Of a stretch of DNA of 64,000 bases, positions 1 through 9,659 are shown piece by piece. Within the stretch, counting starts at the first letter, position 1, and each line of letters starts with the position of its first letter. The notes under the pieces are model-generated. The model was not told the origin of the DNA. It worked only from the letters and a program-made list of their open reading frames with translations, and searched no databases. The translations under genes and the position numbers were made by a program. This DNA is from CAVZBW01 sp963773635 (GTDB taxonomy: Bacteria; Actinomycetota; Acidimicrobiia; Acidimicrobiales; RAAP-2), in contig CAVZBW010000002.1 of NCBI GenBank assembly GCA_963773635.1, forward strand, positions 434,001 through 498,000. Direction: 5' to 3'.

Positions 1-119
1 GGGACGATGGCGCCGTCCCGCACGACGGGCCCCTTCGTCTCGTACCCGAGGTCGCCAAGTCGCCGGATCAGGGCGTCCAGCCCAGCGGTGTCGATGACGG
101 CGGTCTCACCGATGACCAT
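1..119 (-). CDS. 4Fe-4S [NiFe]-hydrogenase/sulfhydrogenase beta-type subunit, N-terminus only
   Basis: The first 39 residues are visible and the rest lies beyond the left edge. The N-terminus (VIGETAVIDTAGLDALI, then GYETKGPVVRDGAIV) resembles the start of the 4Fe-4S dicluster subunit of group 3b [NiFe] hydrogenases (sulfhydrogenase beta). A second, internally deleted copy at 20300-21061 begins with a very similar VRIGEIGVIDTVEL and carries the two expected ferredoxin motifs, which supports the family call. The ATG at 119 is chosen because a perfect DosR-like box ends 36 nt upstream, the same spacing as in the second copy. The hydrogenase genes themselves would lie to the left and cannot be seen. 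In mycobacteria the group 3b hydrogenase operon is DosR-dependent (established knowledge). Confidence 0.6.
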   Translation of the reverse strand, partial: MVIGETAVIDTAGLDALIRRLGDLGYETKGPVVRDGAIV

Positions 120-154
120 GCTCACAGTCTGGACCAGCGGGTCGGAATTCGAAA

Positions 155-168
155 GGGACCGAGGTCCC
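155..168. promoter_or_regulatory. DosR-like box, perfect palindrome
   Basis: GGGAC-CGAG-GTCCC is a perfect inverted repeat matching the core of the mycobacterial DosR consensus (GGGAC-N4-GTCCC). It lies 36 nt from the ATG of the hydrogenase-type subunit at 119. An ACTGT sequence sits 9 nt before that ATG, where a -10 element of a leaderless transcript would be. Confidence 0.8.
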
Positions 169-204
169 GGGTGAAGGACGCTCGAGATCCCGCGTGGATC
201 GCGG

Positions 205-975
205 TCACTGGGTCCGTGGCTCCCAGCTGAAGAAGCGGATTGCCAGCAGGAGGCCGGCGATGCCCCACACCGCCACCACCACGACGTCGCTCCAGTGAAA
301 CGCGGTCCCGAGGTAGCCGGCCTGCATGCCCTGGGCGAAGTGCCGCACGGGGAAGATGCGGGAGATCCACAGGATCCATGTGGGCGTGCTGTTGCCGAGC
401 GGGATGAAGATCCCCGACAGGAACAGCAGCGGAAGGATCGTGGCGTTGACGATGGCCGCGGCGGCGTCGGCGTTGGGGATGACGGCGGTCACGGCCAGGC
501 CGAGGGCGCAGAAGGCCGACGCGCCGACCACGAGCATCACGAGAAAGCGGATGAGGGTGACGCCCGACGGGACGTCGGCACCGTAGGCGACCCTGCCGAA
601 GGCCGTGGTGATCGCCACCAACAGGATGGCGACCAAGAGGGCGTGCAGCACCCTCGCACCGAGGAACGAGCTGCTCGGCAGTGGCGTGCCGTTGGTGCGC
701 TTGAGCACCCCGGCGTCCCTCTGGAAGGTCATCGACACGGCGATGTTGTTGTAACAGGCGGTGATGACCGCGAAGGAGGCCATGGCGGCGACGTAGTAGG
801 TCGAGGACTTCACCGTGTAGCTCCCGAGGTGCACGGTGTAGTGACCGAGCAGCGACGTGAAGATCACGAGGAACATCAACGGGAAGGCGAAGGTGAAGAA
901 GGCGGAGGCCGGGTTCCGCCAAAACGCCTTGTTCACATAGCGCACCTGCGAGAAGGCGAGCGCCATCGCCGACAC
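205..975 (-). CDS. ABC-2 type transporter permease
   Basis: A 256-residue membrane protein with about six hydrophobic segments and the layout of ABC-2 permeases: a first segment near FTFAFPLMFLVIFTSLLG, a cluster of three central helices, and a last segment VVVAVWGIAGLLLAIRFF near the C-terminus. It is the membrane half of an exporter, and the ATPase gene directly upstream (977-1948) supplies the nucleotide-binding half. The ATPase stop and this GTG start are almost contiguous, so the two are translationally coupled; a purine-rich GAGAGGGG precedes the GTG. An in-frame ATG nine bases downstream is the alternative start. The substrate is unknown; such pairs export lipids, antibiotics or polysaccharides. 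A second ABC-2 pair at 14923-16665 belongs to the same regulon. Confidence 0.85.
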   Translation of the reverse strand: MSAMALAFSQVRYVNKAFWRNPASAFFTFAFPLMFLVIFTSLLGHYTVHLGSYTVKSSTYYVAAMASFAVITACYNNIAVSMTFQRDAGVLKRTNGTPLPSSSFLGARVLHALLVAILLVAITTAFGRVAYGADVPSGVTLIRFLVMLVVGASAFCALGLAVTAVIPNADAAAAIVNATILPLLFLSGIFIPLGNSTPTWILWISRIFPVRHFAQGMQAGYLGTAFHWSDVVVVAVWGIAGLLLAIRFFSWEPRTQ

Positions 976-976
976 G

Positions 977-1948
977 TCAGCCCCTCTCCGCCGGCTCCGG
1001 GAAGGGCGCGCCCCGGCCCTGCGCATCGGAGCCACCGGTCAGCGCCAGGTACACGTCCTCGAGCGAGGGCCGGATCACCTCGAGGCCCTCGAGGTCGACG
1101 TCGTGATCGAGGGCCCACCCCGTCAGCGAGTGCAGCACGCGGACCGGGTCATCGACCGTCACCTCGACGAGCCCGTCCCGACCGGGCGTGCCGGTGACCG
1201 CAGGCGGGAGCTCCGCGCCCTCGGGGACGCGAAAGCGGATCCGCGCCCTCGCCCGGTCACGATGGCCGAGCGTGGCCGGGGGACCCTCGGCCACGATCCG
1301 ACCACCGACGATGACCGCGACGCGGTCCGCCAGGAACTGCGCCTCGTCCATGTAGTGGGTCGTGAGCAGCACCGTCTTGCCGAGCGCGGCAAGGTTCTTG
1401 ACCACGTCCCAGGCCTCGTGGCGAGCCGACGGGTCGAAGCCGGTGGTCGGCTCGTCGAGGAACAGGAGCTCCGGATCGCCCGCCAGAGCGATCGCGACGT
1501 CGAGGCGCCGCTGCTGGCCTCCGGAGAGCCGGACCACTCGATCGTCGGACTTGGCGGACAGGCCGACGAGCTCGATCACCTCGTCGACCGGCCGTGGGTG
1601 GGGGTAGAAGCCGGCGTACATGGCGATCGTCTCGCGCACGGTGAGGTATCGCTCGACCCCCGTCGACTGCAGGACGATGCCGATGCGGCTCTTGAGGCGC
1701 GCCCGCTGGCGACTGGGATCCAGACCGAGCACCGACACGTCGCCGCCGTCTCTGGCGCGAAAGCCCTCGAGGATCTCCACCGTCGTGGTCTTGCCCGCGC
1801 CGTTCGGGCCGAGCAGCGCGAAGATCTCCCCCCGGTCGATGTCGAAGTCGACGCCGTCCACGGCGGCCAATCCCCCGTAGACCTTCGTGAGCCCGCGCAC
1901 CTCGACGGCAAAGCGCGCGCCCTCGGAGGGTGTGGCGGTCATGCCCAT
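977..1948 (-). CDS. ABC transporter ATP-binding protein (ABC-2 exporter)
   Basis: 323 residues. Walker A is GPNGAGKTT, the signature is LSGGQQRR, Walker B is LLFLDEP followed by TTGFDP, and the switch histidine is in LLTTHYMDEA. A C-terminal extension of about 90 residues with low ATPase similarity resembles the regulatory tail (DUF4162-like) of DrrA/YhaP-type ATPases. It partners with the permease at 205-975. The start ATG at 1948 (MGMT) or 1942 (MTAT) lies 38 or 44 nt from a DosR-like box. The acyl-ACP synthetase gene is divergent, so two adjacent boxes serve both directions. A truncated second copy of this gene is at 21180-21378, next to a second copy of the same synthetase. Confidence 0.9.
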   Translation of the reverse strand: MGMTATPSEGARFAVEVRGLTKVYGGLAAVDGVDFDIDRGEIFALLGPNGAGKTTTVEILEGFRARDGGDVSVLGLDPSRQRARLKSRIGIVLQSTGVERYLTVRETIAMYAGFYPHPRPVDEVIELVGLSAKSDDRVVRLSGGQQRRLDVAIALAGDPELLFLDEPTTGFDPSARHEAWDVVKNLAALGKTVLLTTHYMDEAQFLADRVAVIVGGRIVAEGPPATLGHRDRARARIRFRVPEGAELPPAVTGTPGRDGLVEVTVDDPVRVLHSLTGWALDHDVDLEGLEVIRPSLEDVYLALTGGSDAQGRGAPFPEPAERG

Positions 1949-1985
1949 AGCTCCGGATGCTGACGACGACCCCGGGCCGGAGGTA

Positions 1986-1999
1986 GGGCCGAAAGGCCC
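1986..1999. promoter_or_regulatory. DosR-like box 1 of the divergent ABC/synthetase promoter
   Basis: GGGCC-GAAA-GGCCC is a perfect inverted repeat of the regulon form with GC arms. It is 38 nt from the ABC ATPase start (minus strand) and 27 nt, centre to centre, from the second box at 2013. The equivalent site in the duplicated copy is GGGCC-AAAA-GGCCC at 21416. Confidence 0.65.
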
Positions 2000-2012
2000 T
2001 GCGCACCGGTGA

Positions 2013-2026
2013 GGGTCGAAAGGCCC
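2013..2026. promoter_or_regulatory. DosR-like box 2 of the divergent ABC/synthetase promoter
   Basis: GGGTC-GAAA-GGCCC has one imperfect position in the palindrome. Its near edge is 36 nt from the GTG at 2062, the regulon's standard spacing, so it most likely drives the acyl-ACP synthetase. Confidence 0.65.
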
Positions 2027-2061
2027 TTGGGGCGGCGACCCGGGATTGGCAAGCTTGCGGG

Positions 2062-4896
<2,835 letters not shown>

Positions 4897-4922
4897 GCTC
4901 CGCGCTCGACCGGAACGTCCCG

Positions 4923-5405
4923 TCAGAGCTTGTAGCCGATCCTCCGGAGGAGGGCCTTGCGTTCGGCCTCGTCGGCGTCCGTCTCGATGCCGGCCGGGGG
5001 CAGCCCGTCGACGACCCCGACGACCCCCCGGCCGAGCTCGGTCTGGGCGATCAGCACCTCGACCGGGTTTGCCGTGGCACACCAGATCGTGCAGACCTCC
5101 GGGACGGCCTTGAGGGCGTTGAGGACGTTGATCGGAAAGCCCGTCCCGAGCAGGACGATGAAGGAGTGCCCCGCCCCGATGGCTTCGGCGTTGCGCGCTG
5201 CGAGCTCGGTCAGCTCTTGATCGTTGCCCGAGCGCCGAATGAGACAGGGCCCCGAGGCCTCGCAGAACGCGATCCCGAACTTGAGGTGCGTCCCGGCCCC
5301 GGCCATGGCTTCGTGGAGATCCTCGATCGCCTTCACGAAATGGGCCTGCCCGACGATGACGTTGAGACCCTCTGGCCGTTCCACGGGAACCGAGCTGAGC
5401 TGCAC
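4923..5405 (-). CDS. Adenosine-specific kinase family protein (DUF355)
   Basis: 160 residues matching the adenosine-specific kinase/DUF355 family, small soluble proteins found in archaea and some bacteria. Diagnostic stretches are NVIVGQAHFVKAIEDLHEAM, KFGIAFCEASGPCLIR, GHSFIVLLGTGFPINVLNA and CTIWCATANPVEVLIAQT. The family is proposed to bind or phosphorylate adenosine or AMP; its cellular role is poorly known. The GTG start at 5405 has a strong ribosome site (AAGGAGGGG) about 6 nt upstream. The gene converges on the synthetase and diverges from the pyruvate-kinase-like gene. A GCCCC-N6-GGGGC inverted repeat (5433-5448) lies in its leader, but no clear DosR-like box sits at the usual distance. 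Confidence 0.8.
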   Translation of the reverse strand: MQLSSVPVERPEGLNVIVGQAHFVKAIEDLHEAMAGAGTHLKFGIAFCEASGPCLIRRSGNDQELTELAARNAEAIGAGHSFIVLLGTGFPINVLNALKAVPEVCTIWCATANPVEVLIAQTELGRGVVGVVDGLPPAGIETDADEAERKALLRRIGYKL

Positions 5406-5525
5406 GTCGCCCCTCCTTCGGGCAACAGCGGCGCCCCTTGGTAGGGGCGGGCGGGCCCTGGTCCGGACGATACCAACCCCGACCGTGGATTCGCCTGGCC
5501 GAAACGGCAACGGACCCCTCCTTCC

Positions 5526-5539
5526 GGGACCTTCGCCCC
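5526..5539. promoter_or_regulatory. DosR-like box of the pyruvate-kinase-like gene
   Basis: GGGAC-CTTC-GCCCC has a perfect left arm and one mismatch in the right arm. Its edge is 36 nt from the ATG at 5575. An ACTGC lies 9 nt before the ATG, like the ACTGT at the same place before the gene at 119. Confidence 0.65.
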
Positions 5540-5574
5540 TTTCCCGTCCCGCCCCTCGTAGCGACACTGCGTCT

Positions 5575-7467
5575 ATGGCTGACGGCACCGGCGACCCCTC
5601 TCCGGCGGTACTGGCCAAGCGGCTCGAACGGCTCCGAGAGGAGATGCGGGTCCGGCACGTCGAGCTCGCCGCGGCCCTGGAGCGGGTCCATCCGACCCAC
5701 CGGCGGAGCGCCACCAACCTCGTGGACTACCTGACCCTCCGCCACCACGACGTACGCCCGCTGCAGGAGTCCCTCGCTCAATTGGGGCTCTCCTCGCTGG
5801 GGCGCTCGGAGGAACACGTGATGAGCACCCTCGAGCGGGTGCTCGGGATCCTCCAGATGATGGCCGGGCGGACGCCGGACGTGGCGACGCCCGGGGTCGT
5901 CGGTCACGGGGAAGGCCGCGAGATCCTCGAGTGCAACGCCGAGGCTCTCCTCGGCCCGAGCCCCAAGGGACGCCCGACCAGGATCATCGTCACGATGCCC
6001 ACCGAGGCGGCGGACGACATCGGGATGGTCCGGGGCCTGATCGAGCGCGGAATGGACTGCGCCCGGATCAACTGCGCCCACGACGACCAGGCCAGATGGC
6101 TCCGGATGGTGAGCAACCTCCGGCAGGCCGCAACCGAGGCCGGCCGGGACTGCCCCATCGTCATGGACCTCCCGGGCCCCAAGCTGCGCACGGGACCGAT
6201 CGAACCCGGCCCGCAAGTGGTCCGATTGCACCCTCGCCGCGACGCGTGGGGGCGGCCCACCGCACCCGCGAGGGCCATGTTGGTGGCACAGGAGCATCCG
6301 ACCCCCGAGTCGGGTCCGGGCGCACCGCCCGCCATTCCCGTCCCGGACGAGTGGCGATGCTCGCTGCGGCCCGGAGACCGCATCAAGCTGCACGACGCTC
6401 GGGGCTCCTCGCGGCGGTTCACGGTCACCGAGGTCCGCAGCGACCGTGTCCTCGTCGATGTCTACGACACGACCTACCTCGCCACCGGGACGCGCCTCTC
6501 GGGGTCGGGACACCACGGGACCACCATCGGTCCGCTTCCCGCGCTCGAGCAGTTCCTCACGCTGCGTCCCGACGACGTCCTCACACTCACCACGGATCTC
6601 TCGCCCGTGTCCCCCCAGGGCCTCCCGCTCTCCGAAGACCGCCGGGCCGGCGGCCCCGACCGGGAGGCCGCAGAGGACGGGGCCGCCCCACGCCGTCACT
6701 CGATCGGTTGCACCCTGCCGAGAGCCCTCGAATCGGTGCGGATCGGGCACCGGGTGTTCTTCGACGACGGCAAGATCGGTGGGCAGGTCATCGCCCTCCG
6801 TGCCGACGAGGCGGACGTGCGGATCACGATGGCCGCCCCCGGGGGAACGAAGCTGCGTGCCGAGAAGGGGATCAACCTCCCCGACAGCGACCTGCCGCTG
6901 CCCGCCATGACTCCCGAAGACGAGGCAAAGCTTCCCTTCATCGTGGAGCACGCCGATCTGGTCGAGCTCTCCTTCGCCCAGCGTCCCTCGGACGTCACGG
7001 CGCTCCAGGAGCGCCTCGCCGAGCTCGGTGGCTCCCGGCTCGGCGTCGTGCTGAAGGTCGAGACCGCCCGAGGATTCGCACAACTCCCCGAGATGCTGCT
7101 GGCGGGGATGCGATCCGAGCGCCTCGGCGTCATGGTGGCCCGTGGCGACCTCGCGGTCGAATGCGGCTTTGAACGCCTTGCCGAGGTGCAGGAGGAGATG
7201 CTCTGGCTCTGCGATGCCGCCCATGTCCCGGTGATCTGGGCGACCCAGGTGCTGGACCAGTTGGCGCGTACCGGGCAGCCGTCGCGTGCGGAGATCTCCG
7301 ACGCGGCCATGGCCGGACGAGCCGAGTGTGTCCTGCTCAACAAGGGCCCACATATCGCGCACGCTGTCGCCACCCTGGACGACATCCTCCGCCGGATGGC
7401 GAGCCACCAGCACAAGAAGGTGGCGCTCCTTCGCCGGCTGCGGAGCTGGAGCCCCAACCCCGGCTGA
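5575..7467 (+). CDS. Pyruvate-kinase-like protein with N-terminal extension and no C-terminal regulatory domain
   Basis: 630 residues. The first 130 are a helical extension not found in housekeeping pyruvate kinases. The pyruvate kinase barrel follows: RIIVTMPTEAADD, CARINCAHDD (equivalent of the NFSHG strand), PGPKLRTG, VFFDDGKIGG, then VLKVETARGFAQLPEML (catalytic lysine strand), GVMVARGDLAVE and PVIWATQVLDQL with SRAEISDAAMAG. A roughly 100-residue insertion replaces the normal B domain region, and the chain stops after the barrel, so the usual allosteric C-domain is absent. Expected reaction is PEP + ADP to pyruvate + ATP, but reverse or altered specificity is possible. It has its own box and, with the PEP synthase at 16704-19101, points to control of the PEP/pyruvate node. 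Confidence 0.75.
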   Translation: MADGTGDPSPAVLAKRLERLREEMRVRHVELAAALERVHPTHRRSATNLVDYLTLRHHDVRPLQESLAQLGLSSLGRSEEHVMSTLERVLGILQMMAGRTPDVATPGVVGHGEGREILECNAEALLGPSPKGRPTRIIVTMPTEAADDIGMVRGLIERGMDCARINCAHDDQARWLRMVSNLRQAATEAGRDCPIVMDLPGPKLRTGPIEPGPQVVRLHPRRDAWGRPTAPARAMLVAQEHPTPESGPGAPPAIPVPDEWRCSLRPGDRIKLHDARGSSRRFTVTEVRSDRVLVDVYDTTYLATGTRLSGSGHHGTTIGPLPALEQFLTLRPDDVLTLTTDLSPVSPQGLPLSEDRRAGGPDREAAEDGAAPRRHSIGCTLPRALESVRIGHRVFFDDGKIGGQVIALRADEADVRITMAAPGGTKLRAEKGINLPDSDLPLPAMTPEDEAKLPFIVEHADLVELSFAQRPSDVTALQERLAELGGSRLGVVLKVETARGFAQLPEMLLAGMRSERLGVMVARGDLAVECGFERLAEVQEEMLWLCDAAHVPVIWATQVLDQLARTGQPSRAEISDAAMAGRAECVLLNKGPHIAHAVATLDDILRRMASHQHKKVALLRRLRSWSPNPG

Positions 7468-7496
7468 GGCCGATCGGGGACGGGTGGGGGTCCCCC

Positions 7497-7510
7497 GGGA
7501 CCTTTAGCCC
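7497..7510. promoter_or_regulatory. DosR-like box, right arm degenerate
   Basis: GGGAC-CTTT-AGCCC has a perfect left half-site and two mismatches on the right. It ends 37 nt before the GTG at 7547. Judged by spacing and left arm; weaker than the perfect sites. Confidence 0.5.
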
Positions 7511-7546
7511 TGGCACCCGGACCGGCCGCGGAGGATGCTGCATCTC

Positions 7547-7909
7547 GTGTTCCAGGTGCGCTTCCACGGCCGTGGCGATCAGGGGGTCGTCACCGCGGCA
7601 GATCTGTTGTCGGTCGCGGCCTTCATCGAAGGGCACTATTCCCAGGCCATCCCCTCCTTCGGATCGGAGCGCATGGGCGCTCCGGTCGGCGCCTCCGTCG
7701 TCTTGGCGCCGGGCGAGCGGGCCGACCTGTCCCTCCTCGACTGCCTGCCGGGAGTCGTCACCGAGGACGGGACCGTCCGGGTCGGAACGGGCCAGGTGAC
7801 GGGGAACCCGACCGTGCTCGCCGGCGAGGACATCGTGACGGGAGACCACACCGTCACGACGGCGGAATGTCCCTGCGGCGCGATCGACATGGTGCCCGAG
7901 GAGACGTGA
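7547..7909 (+). CDS. Collapsed PorG-PorD: 2-oxoacid:ferredoxin oxidoreductase gamma start joined to a ferredoxin-like end
   Basis: 120 residues. The first 60 (RFHGRGDQGVVTAADLLSVA, QAIPSFGSERMGAPVGA) are the start of the gamma subunit of pyruvate:ferredoxin oxidoreductases, which is normally about 180 residues. After residue 60 the gamma fold is lost, and the last residues (ECPCGAIDMVPEE) look like the end of the delta ferredoxin subunit, whose cluster cysteines are mostly missing. No alpha or beta subunit lies nearby. This looks like an in-frame internal deletion of a PorG-PorD fusion that left an open frame. The GTG at 7547 is chosen on box spacing; an ATG at 7535 abuts a GGAGG. Its stop overlaps the next gene's start (GTGA), so it may be kept for translational coupling. 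Confidence 0.5.
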   Translation: MFQVRFHGRGDQGVVTAADLLSVAAFIEGHYSQAIPSFGSERMGAPVGASVVLAPGERADLSLLDCLPGVVTEDGTVRVGTGQVTGNPTVLAGEDIVTGDHTVTTAECPCGAIDMVPEET

Positions 7910-8370
7910 CCGACTCGCCGCCCAAAGGCCTCGTGGACCAGACGCCTCCCAGGGACGACGGAGAGGACCCGCAGGTCCGCATCGCCGGACTGCACCTCGT
8001 CCGGATCCCCGTGGCGGACGTGTGGGTGAGCCGGGACTGGTACACGAGGGTGCTGGGCCTGCTGCCGGTCATGGACGTCGAGGAGGAAGAGCGCGTCGTG
8101 GGCGCCGTCCTGCGCCATCCCGAGGGCTTTGCCATCGGACTGCACCTCGACGCCCGCCGAGCAGCGGACCTCGCGGGCTTTGCCCTGCTCGGTCTGACGG
8201 TGACCGGCAAAGACGAGCTCGAGCGCTGGGGTCATCACCTGGACCGGATGGGGTTGGCCCACGGCGATCTCGAGCGGCGGCATCTCGGTTGGAGCATGGA
8301 CTTGCCCGATCCCGACGGCATCCTCGTCCGGTTCCACACAGGACCGGCCCCCTACGTCGAGGAGGCCTGA
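7906..8370 (+). CDS. VOC/glyoxalase-family protein
   Basis: 154 residues of the vicinal-oxygen-chelate fold. The beta-alpha-beta start is IAGLHLVRIPVADVWVSRDWY, with YTRVLGLLPVMDVEEEER after it, and the second half ends WSMDLPDPDGILVRFHTG. Possible metal ligands are His (LHLVRIP), Glu and His (FAIGLHLD). The family includes glyoxalase I, dioxygenases and antibiotic-binding proteins; which one cannot be told. The GTG at 7906 overlaps the previous stop by two bases and has a GAGGAG ribosome site, so it is cotranscribed with the PorG-like gene from the box at 7497. Confidence 0.75.
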   Translation: MTDSPPKGLVDQTPPRDDGEDPQVRIAGLHLVRIPVADVWVSRDWYTRVLGLLPVMDVEEEERVVGAVLRHPEGFAIGLHLDARRAADLAGFALLGLTVTGKDELERWGHHLDRMGLAHGDLERRHLGWSMDLPDPDGILVRFHTGPAPYVEEA

Positions 8371-8379
8371 GGGTCGAAC

Positions 8380-8393
8380 GGGACCTTCTTCCC
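8380..8393. promoter_or_regulatory. DosR-like box of the Usp-avidin-zinc ribbon-nadA operon
   Basis: GGGAC-CTTC-TTCCC has a perfect left arm and one mismatch in the right arm. It is 62 nt from the GTG at 8455, which has its own AAAGGG ribosome site, suggesting a short leader. It would be 38 nt from an in-frame TTG at 8431. Confidence 0.55.
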
Positions 8394-8454
8394 TATGGCC
8401 TTGTGCCTGCCGGGCGCGATCCTGGCGCCGTTGGCGAGCACAGAAAGGGCGGCC

Positions 8455-8940
8455 GTGCAAGAAACGTCGAACCGGATAGTGGTGGGCATCGATGGATCCC
8501 CAGACTCCGAAGAGGCCCTCCGGTGGGCCCTGCGGGAAGCCATGACGAGCGGTGCCGAGGTCGATGCCGTGCTGGTGTGGTCCGACCCTTGGGCGCTCAC
8601 CGGTCAGAGCACGCTCCGGAGCGCCGGCCGAGAGAGGACCGAGCGCCTGCAGGACATGCTTGCCCACGTGGTGAACAAGTGCGTAGAGGCAGAGCACGCG
8701 GGAGACGTGAGGGTGCTGCAACACCTGCTGGCGGGCAACGCCGCCGAGGTCCTGTCCGAGCGCAGCCGCGGCGCCAGGATGCTCGTCGTCGGCACGACGG
8801 GGCTGAGTGGGCTTCGGCGCTGGATGCTCGGGTCGGTCAGCCAGCGCTGCGCCCAGCTCTCAGGGATCCCGGTGGTCCTGGTCCCGATCCCCGACAAGGG
8901 TGATCGCAAGGCCCCCGAGAGCGCTGCGGCGGAGACCTGA
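8455..8940 (+). CDS. Universal stress protein, single domain
   Basis: 161 residues of one Usp domain. It opens with RIVVGIDGSPDSEEALRWAL (the ATP-binding aspartate strand) and has the nucleotide motif G-x2-G-x9-GS as GTTGLSG then MLGSVSQRC. Usp proteins bind ATP and are among the commonest DosR targets in mycobacteria (established knowledge). It is the first gene of an operon with an avidin-like protein, a zinc ribbon and nadA. An upstream in-frame ATG at 8395 touches the box and is rejected; GTG 8455 has AAAGGG 6 nt upstream. Confidence 0.85.
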   Translation: MQETSNRIVVGIDGSPDSEEALRWALREAMTSGAEVDAVLVWSDPWALTGQSTLRSAGRERTERLQDMLAHVVNKCVEAEHAGDVRVLQHLLAGNAAEVLSERSRGARMLVVGTTGLSGLRRWMLGSVSQRCAQLSGIPVVLVPIPDKGDRKAPESAAAET

Positions 8941-9001
8941 TCGTGACGGGCTCCGGCGCCCGCGACGAGCCCCAGGGCGAGAGCGAGGCGAGGGAGGATC
9001 G

Positions 9002-9436
9002 ATGAGCGGAGACCTCTACGAGAGGATCGGGGGAACGTGGTACAACCAGCTCAGCTCGAGAGTCGACTTGGAGGCGGATGCCGCCGGGCGCCTGAGCGGG
9101 AGCTTCCACTCGAGCGTGGGGATGGTGCGAGGCGAGCATCCCATCGCCGGCTACTTCAATCCCACCAGGGACGACGGGGGGACCCTGGGGATGGTGGTGA
9201 GCTGGCGTTCGGCCAGCTCCGTCACGGTGTGGTCCGGGCGCTTCGAGCCCGATGGCGAGATCATCAGCGCCACCTGGCTCTTGACCGGTGGTCCCGTGGG
9301 ACACGACGACTGGCGCTCGACCGTCATCGGTCACGACGTCTTCCGCCGGTCGGCACCGGGGTCTGCCTCGGCACCGGGGTCCGGAGCCGTGGACGGAAGC
9401 CTGGCGGCGGCCTTCCCGCCCGCGAGATGGCGATGA
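9002..9436 (+). CDS. Avidin/streptavidin-family protein without signal peptide
   Basis: 144 residues with the streptavidin pattern. GTWYNQL (11-17) is followed by SGSFHSSVG (32-40), GMVVSWRS (63-70), SSVTVWSG (72-79), TWLLTGG (91-97) and WRSTVIGHDVF (104-114). By alignment in the head with streptavidin, biotin-contact residues are present: Asn15, Ser19, Ser37, Trp68, Ser73, Thr75, Trp92, Trp104 and Asp112. The only clear change is Phe35 where streptavidin has Tyr43. There is no signal peptide, so it should be cytoplasmic, unlike secreted streptavidin. A GGGAGGA ribosome site precedes the ATG. The last 25 residues are Ala/Ser/Gly/Pro-rich. Biotin binding is inferred; a changed ligand is possible because of the Tyr-to-Phe change. 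Confidence 0.85.
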   Translation: MSGDLYERIGGTWYNQLSSRVDLEADAAGRLSGSFHSSVGMVRGEHPIAGYFNPTRDDGGTLGMVVSWRSASSVTVWSGRFEPDGEIISATWLLTGGPVGHDDWRSTVIGHDVFRRSAPGSASAPGSGAVDGSLAAAFPPARWR

Positions 9437-9462
9437 GCATCAACGGCGATGAGCATCAACGG
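9431..9462 (+). repeat. Tandem 16-bp direct repeat at the end of the avidin-like gene
   Basis: The 16-mer CGATGAGCATCAACGG occurs twice back to back, starting at the avidin stop codon. It looks like a slippage duplication in the intergenic leader of the zinc-ribbon gene. Confidence 0.85.
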
Positions 9463-9503
9463 GGACGCAGCCAAGGTGCGCCCGAGAGAGAGGTGACGCG
9501 AGC

Positions 9504-9659
9504 ATGAGATGCCCCAACTGCGACGCCGAGGATCCGGCACCCTTGCCCTCGGACGACAACACGACGACCTGCCCACGCTGCGGCCACCGTTTCCCGATCA
9601 CGGAGGAGACCGAGGTCCGGACGCCGCACCCCAACCCGGGGAACGGCCCGGGAGTATGA
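9504..9659 (+). CDS. Small zinc-ribbon protein
   Basis: 51 residues: CPNC near the start, an acidic loop, then CPRCGHRFPITEE. The two CxxC pairs form a likely zinc ribbon. Its stop overlaps the nadA ATG (ATGA), so it is coupled to nadA. A close paralogue with the same PLPSDDNTTTCPRCGHRF core is at 22598-22762, one of the best-preserved pieces of the duplicated block. Function unknown; the family resembles short zinc-ribbon domains used for protein or nucleic acid contact. Confidence 0.75.
   Translation: MRCPNCDAEDPAPLPSDDNTTTCPRCGHRFPITEETEVRTPHPNPGNGPGV

Noticed and set aside
122..922. Long Arg/His-rich frame opposite the ABC permease, and many similar long frames on both strands
   Set aside because: High GC makes long open frames in non-coding registers; they are Arg/Ala/Pro/Gly-rich, lack motifs and overlap clear genes.
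4908..4921. Half-box GACCG-GAAC-GTCCC
   Set aside because: It lies between two convergent genes, where no promoter is expected; only one arm fits.
5452..5466. Possible DosR-like box before the adenosine-specific kinase (CGGGC-CCTG-GTCCG)
   Set aside because: Three mismatches and a 47-nt spacing that fits neither spacing class.
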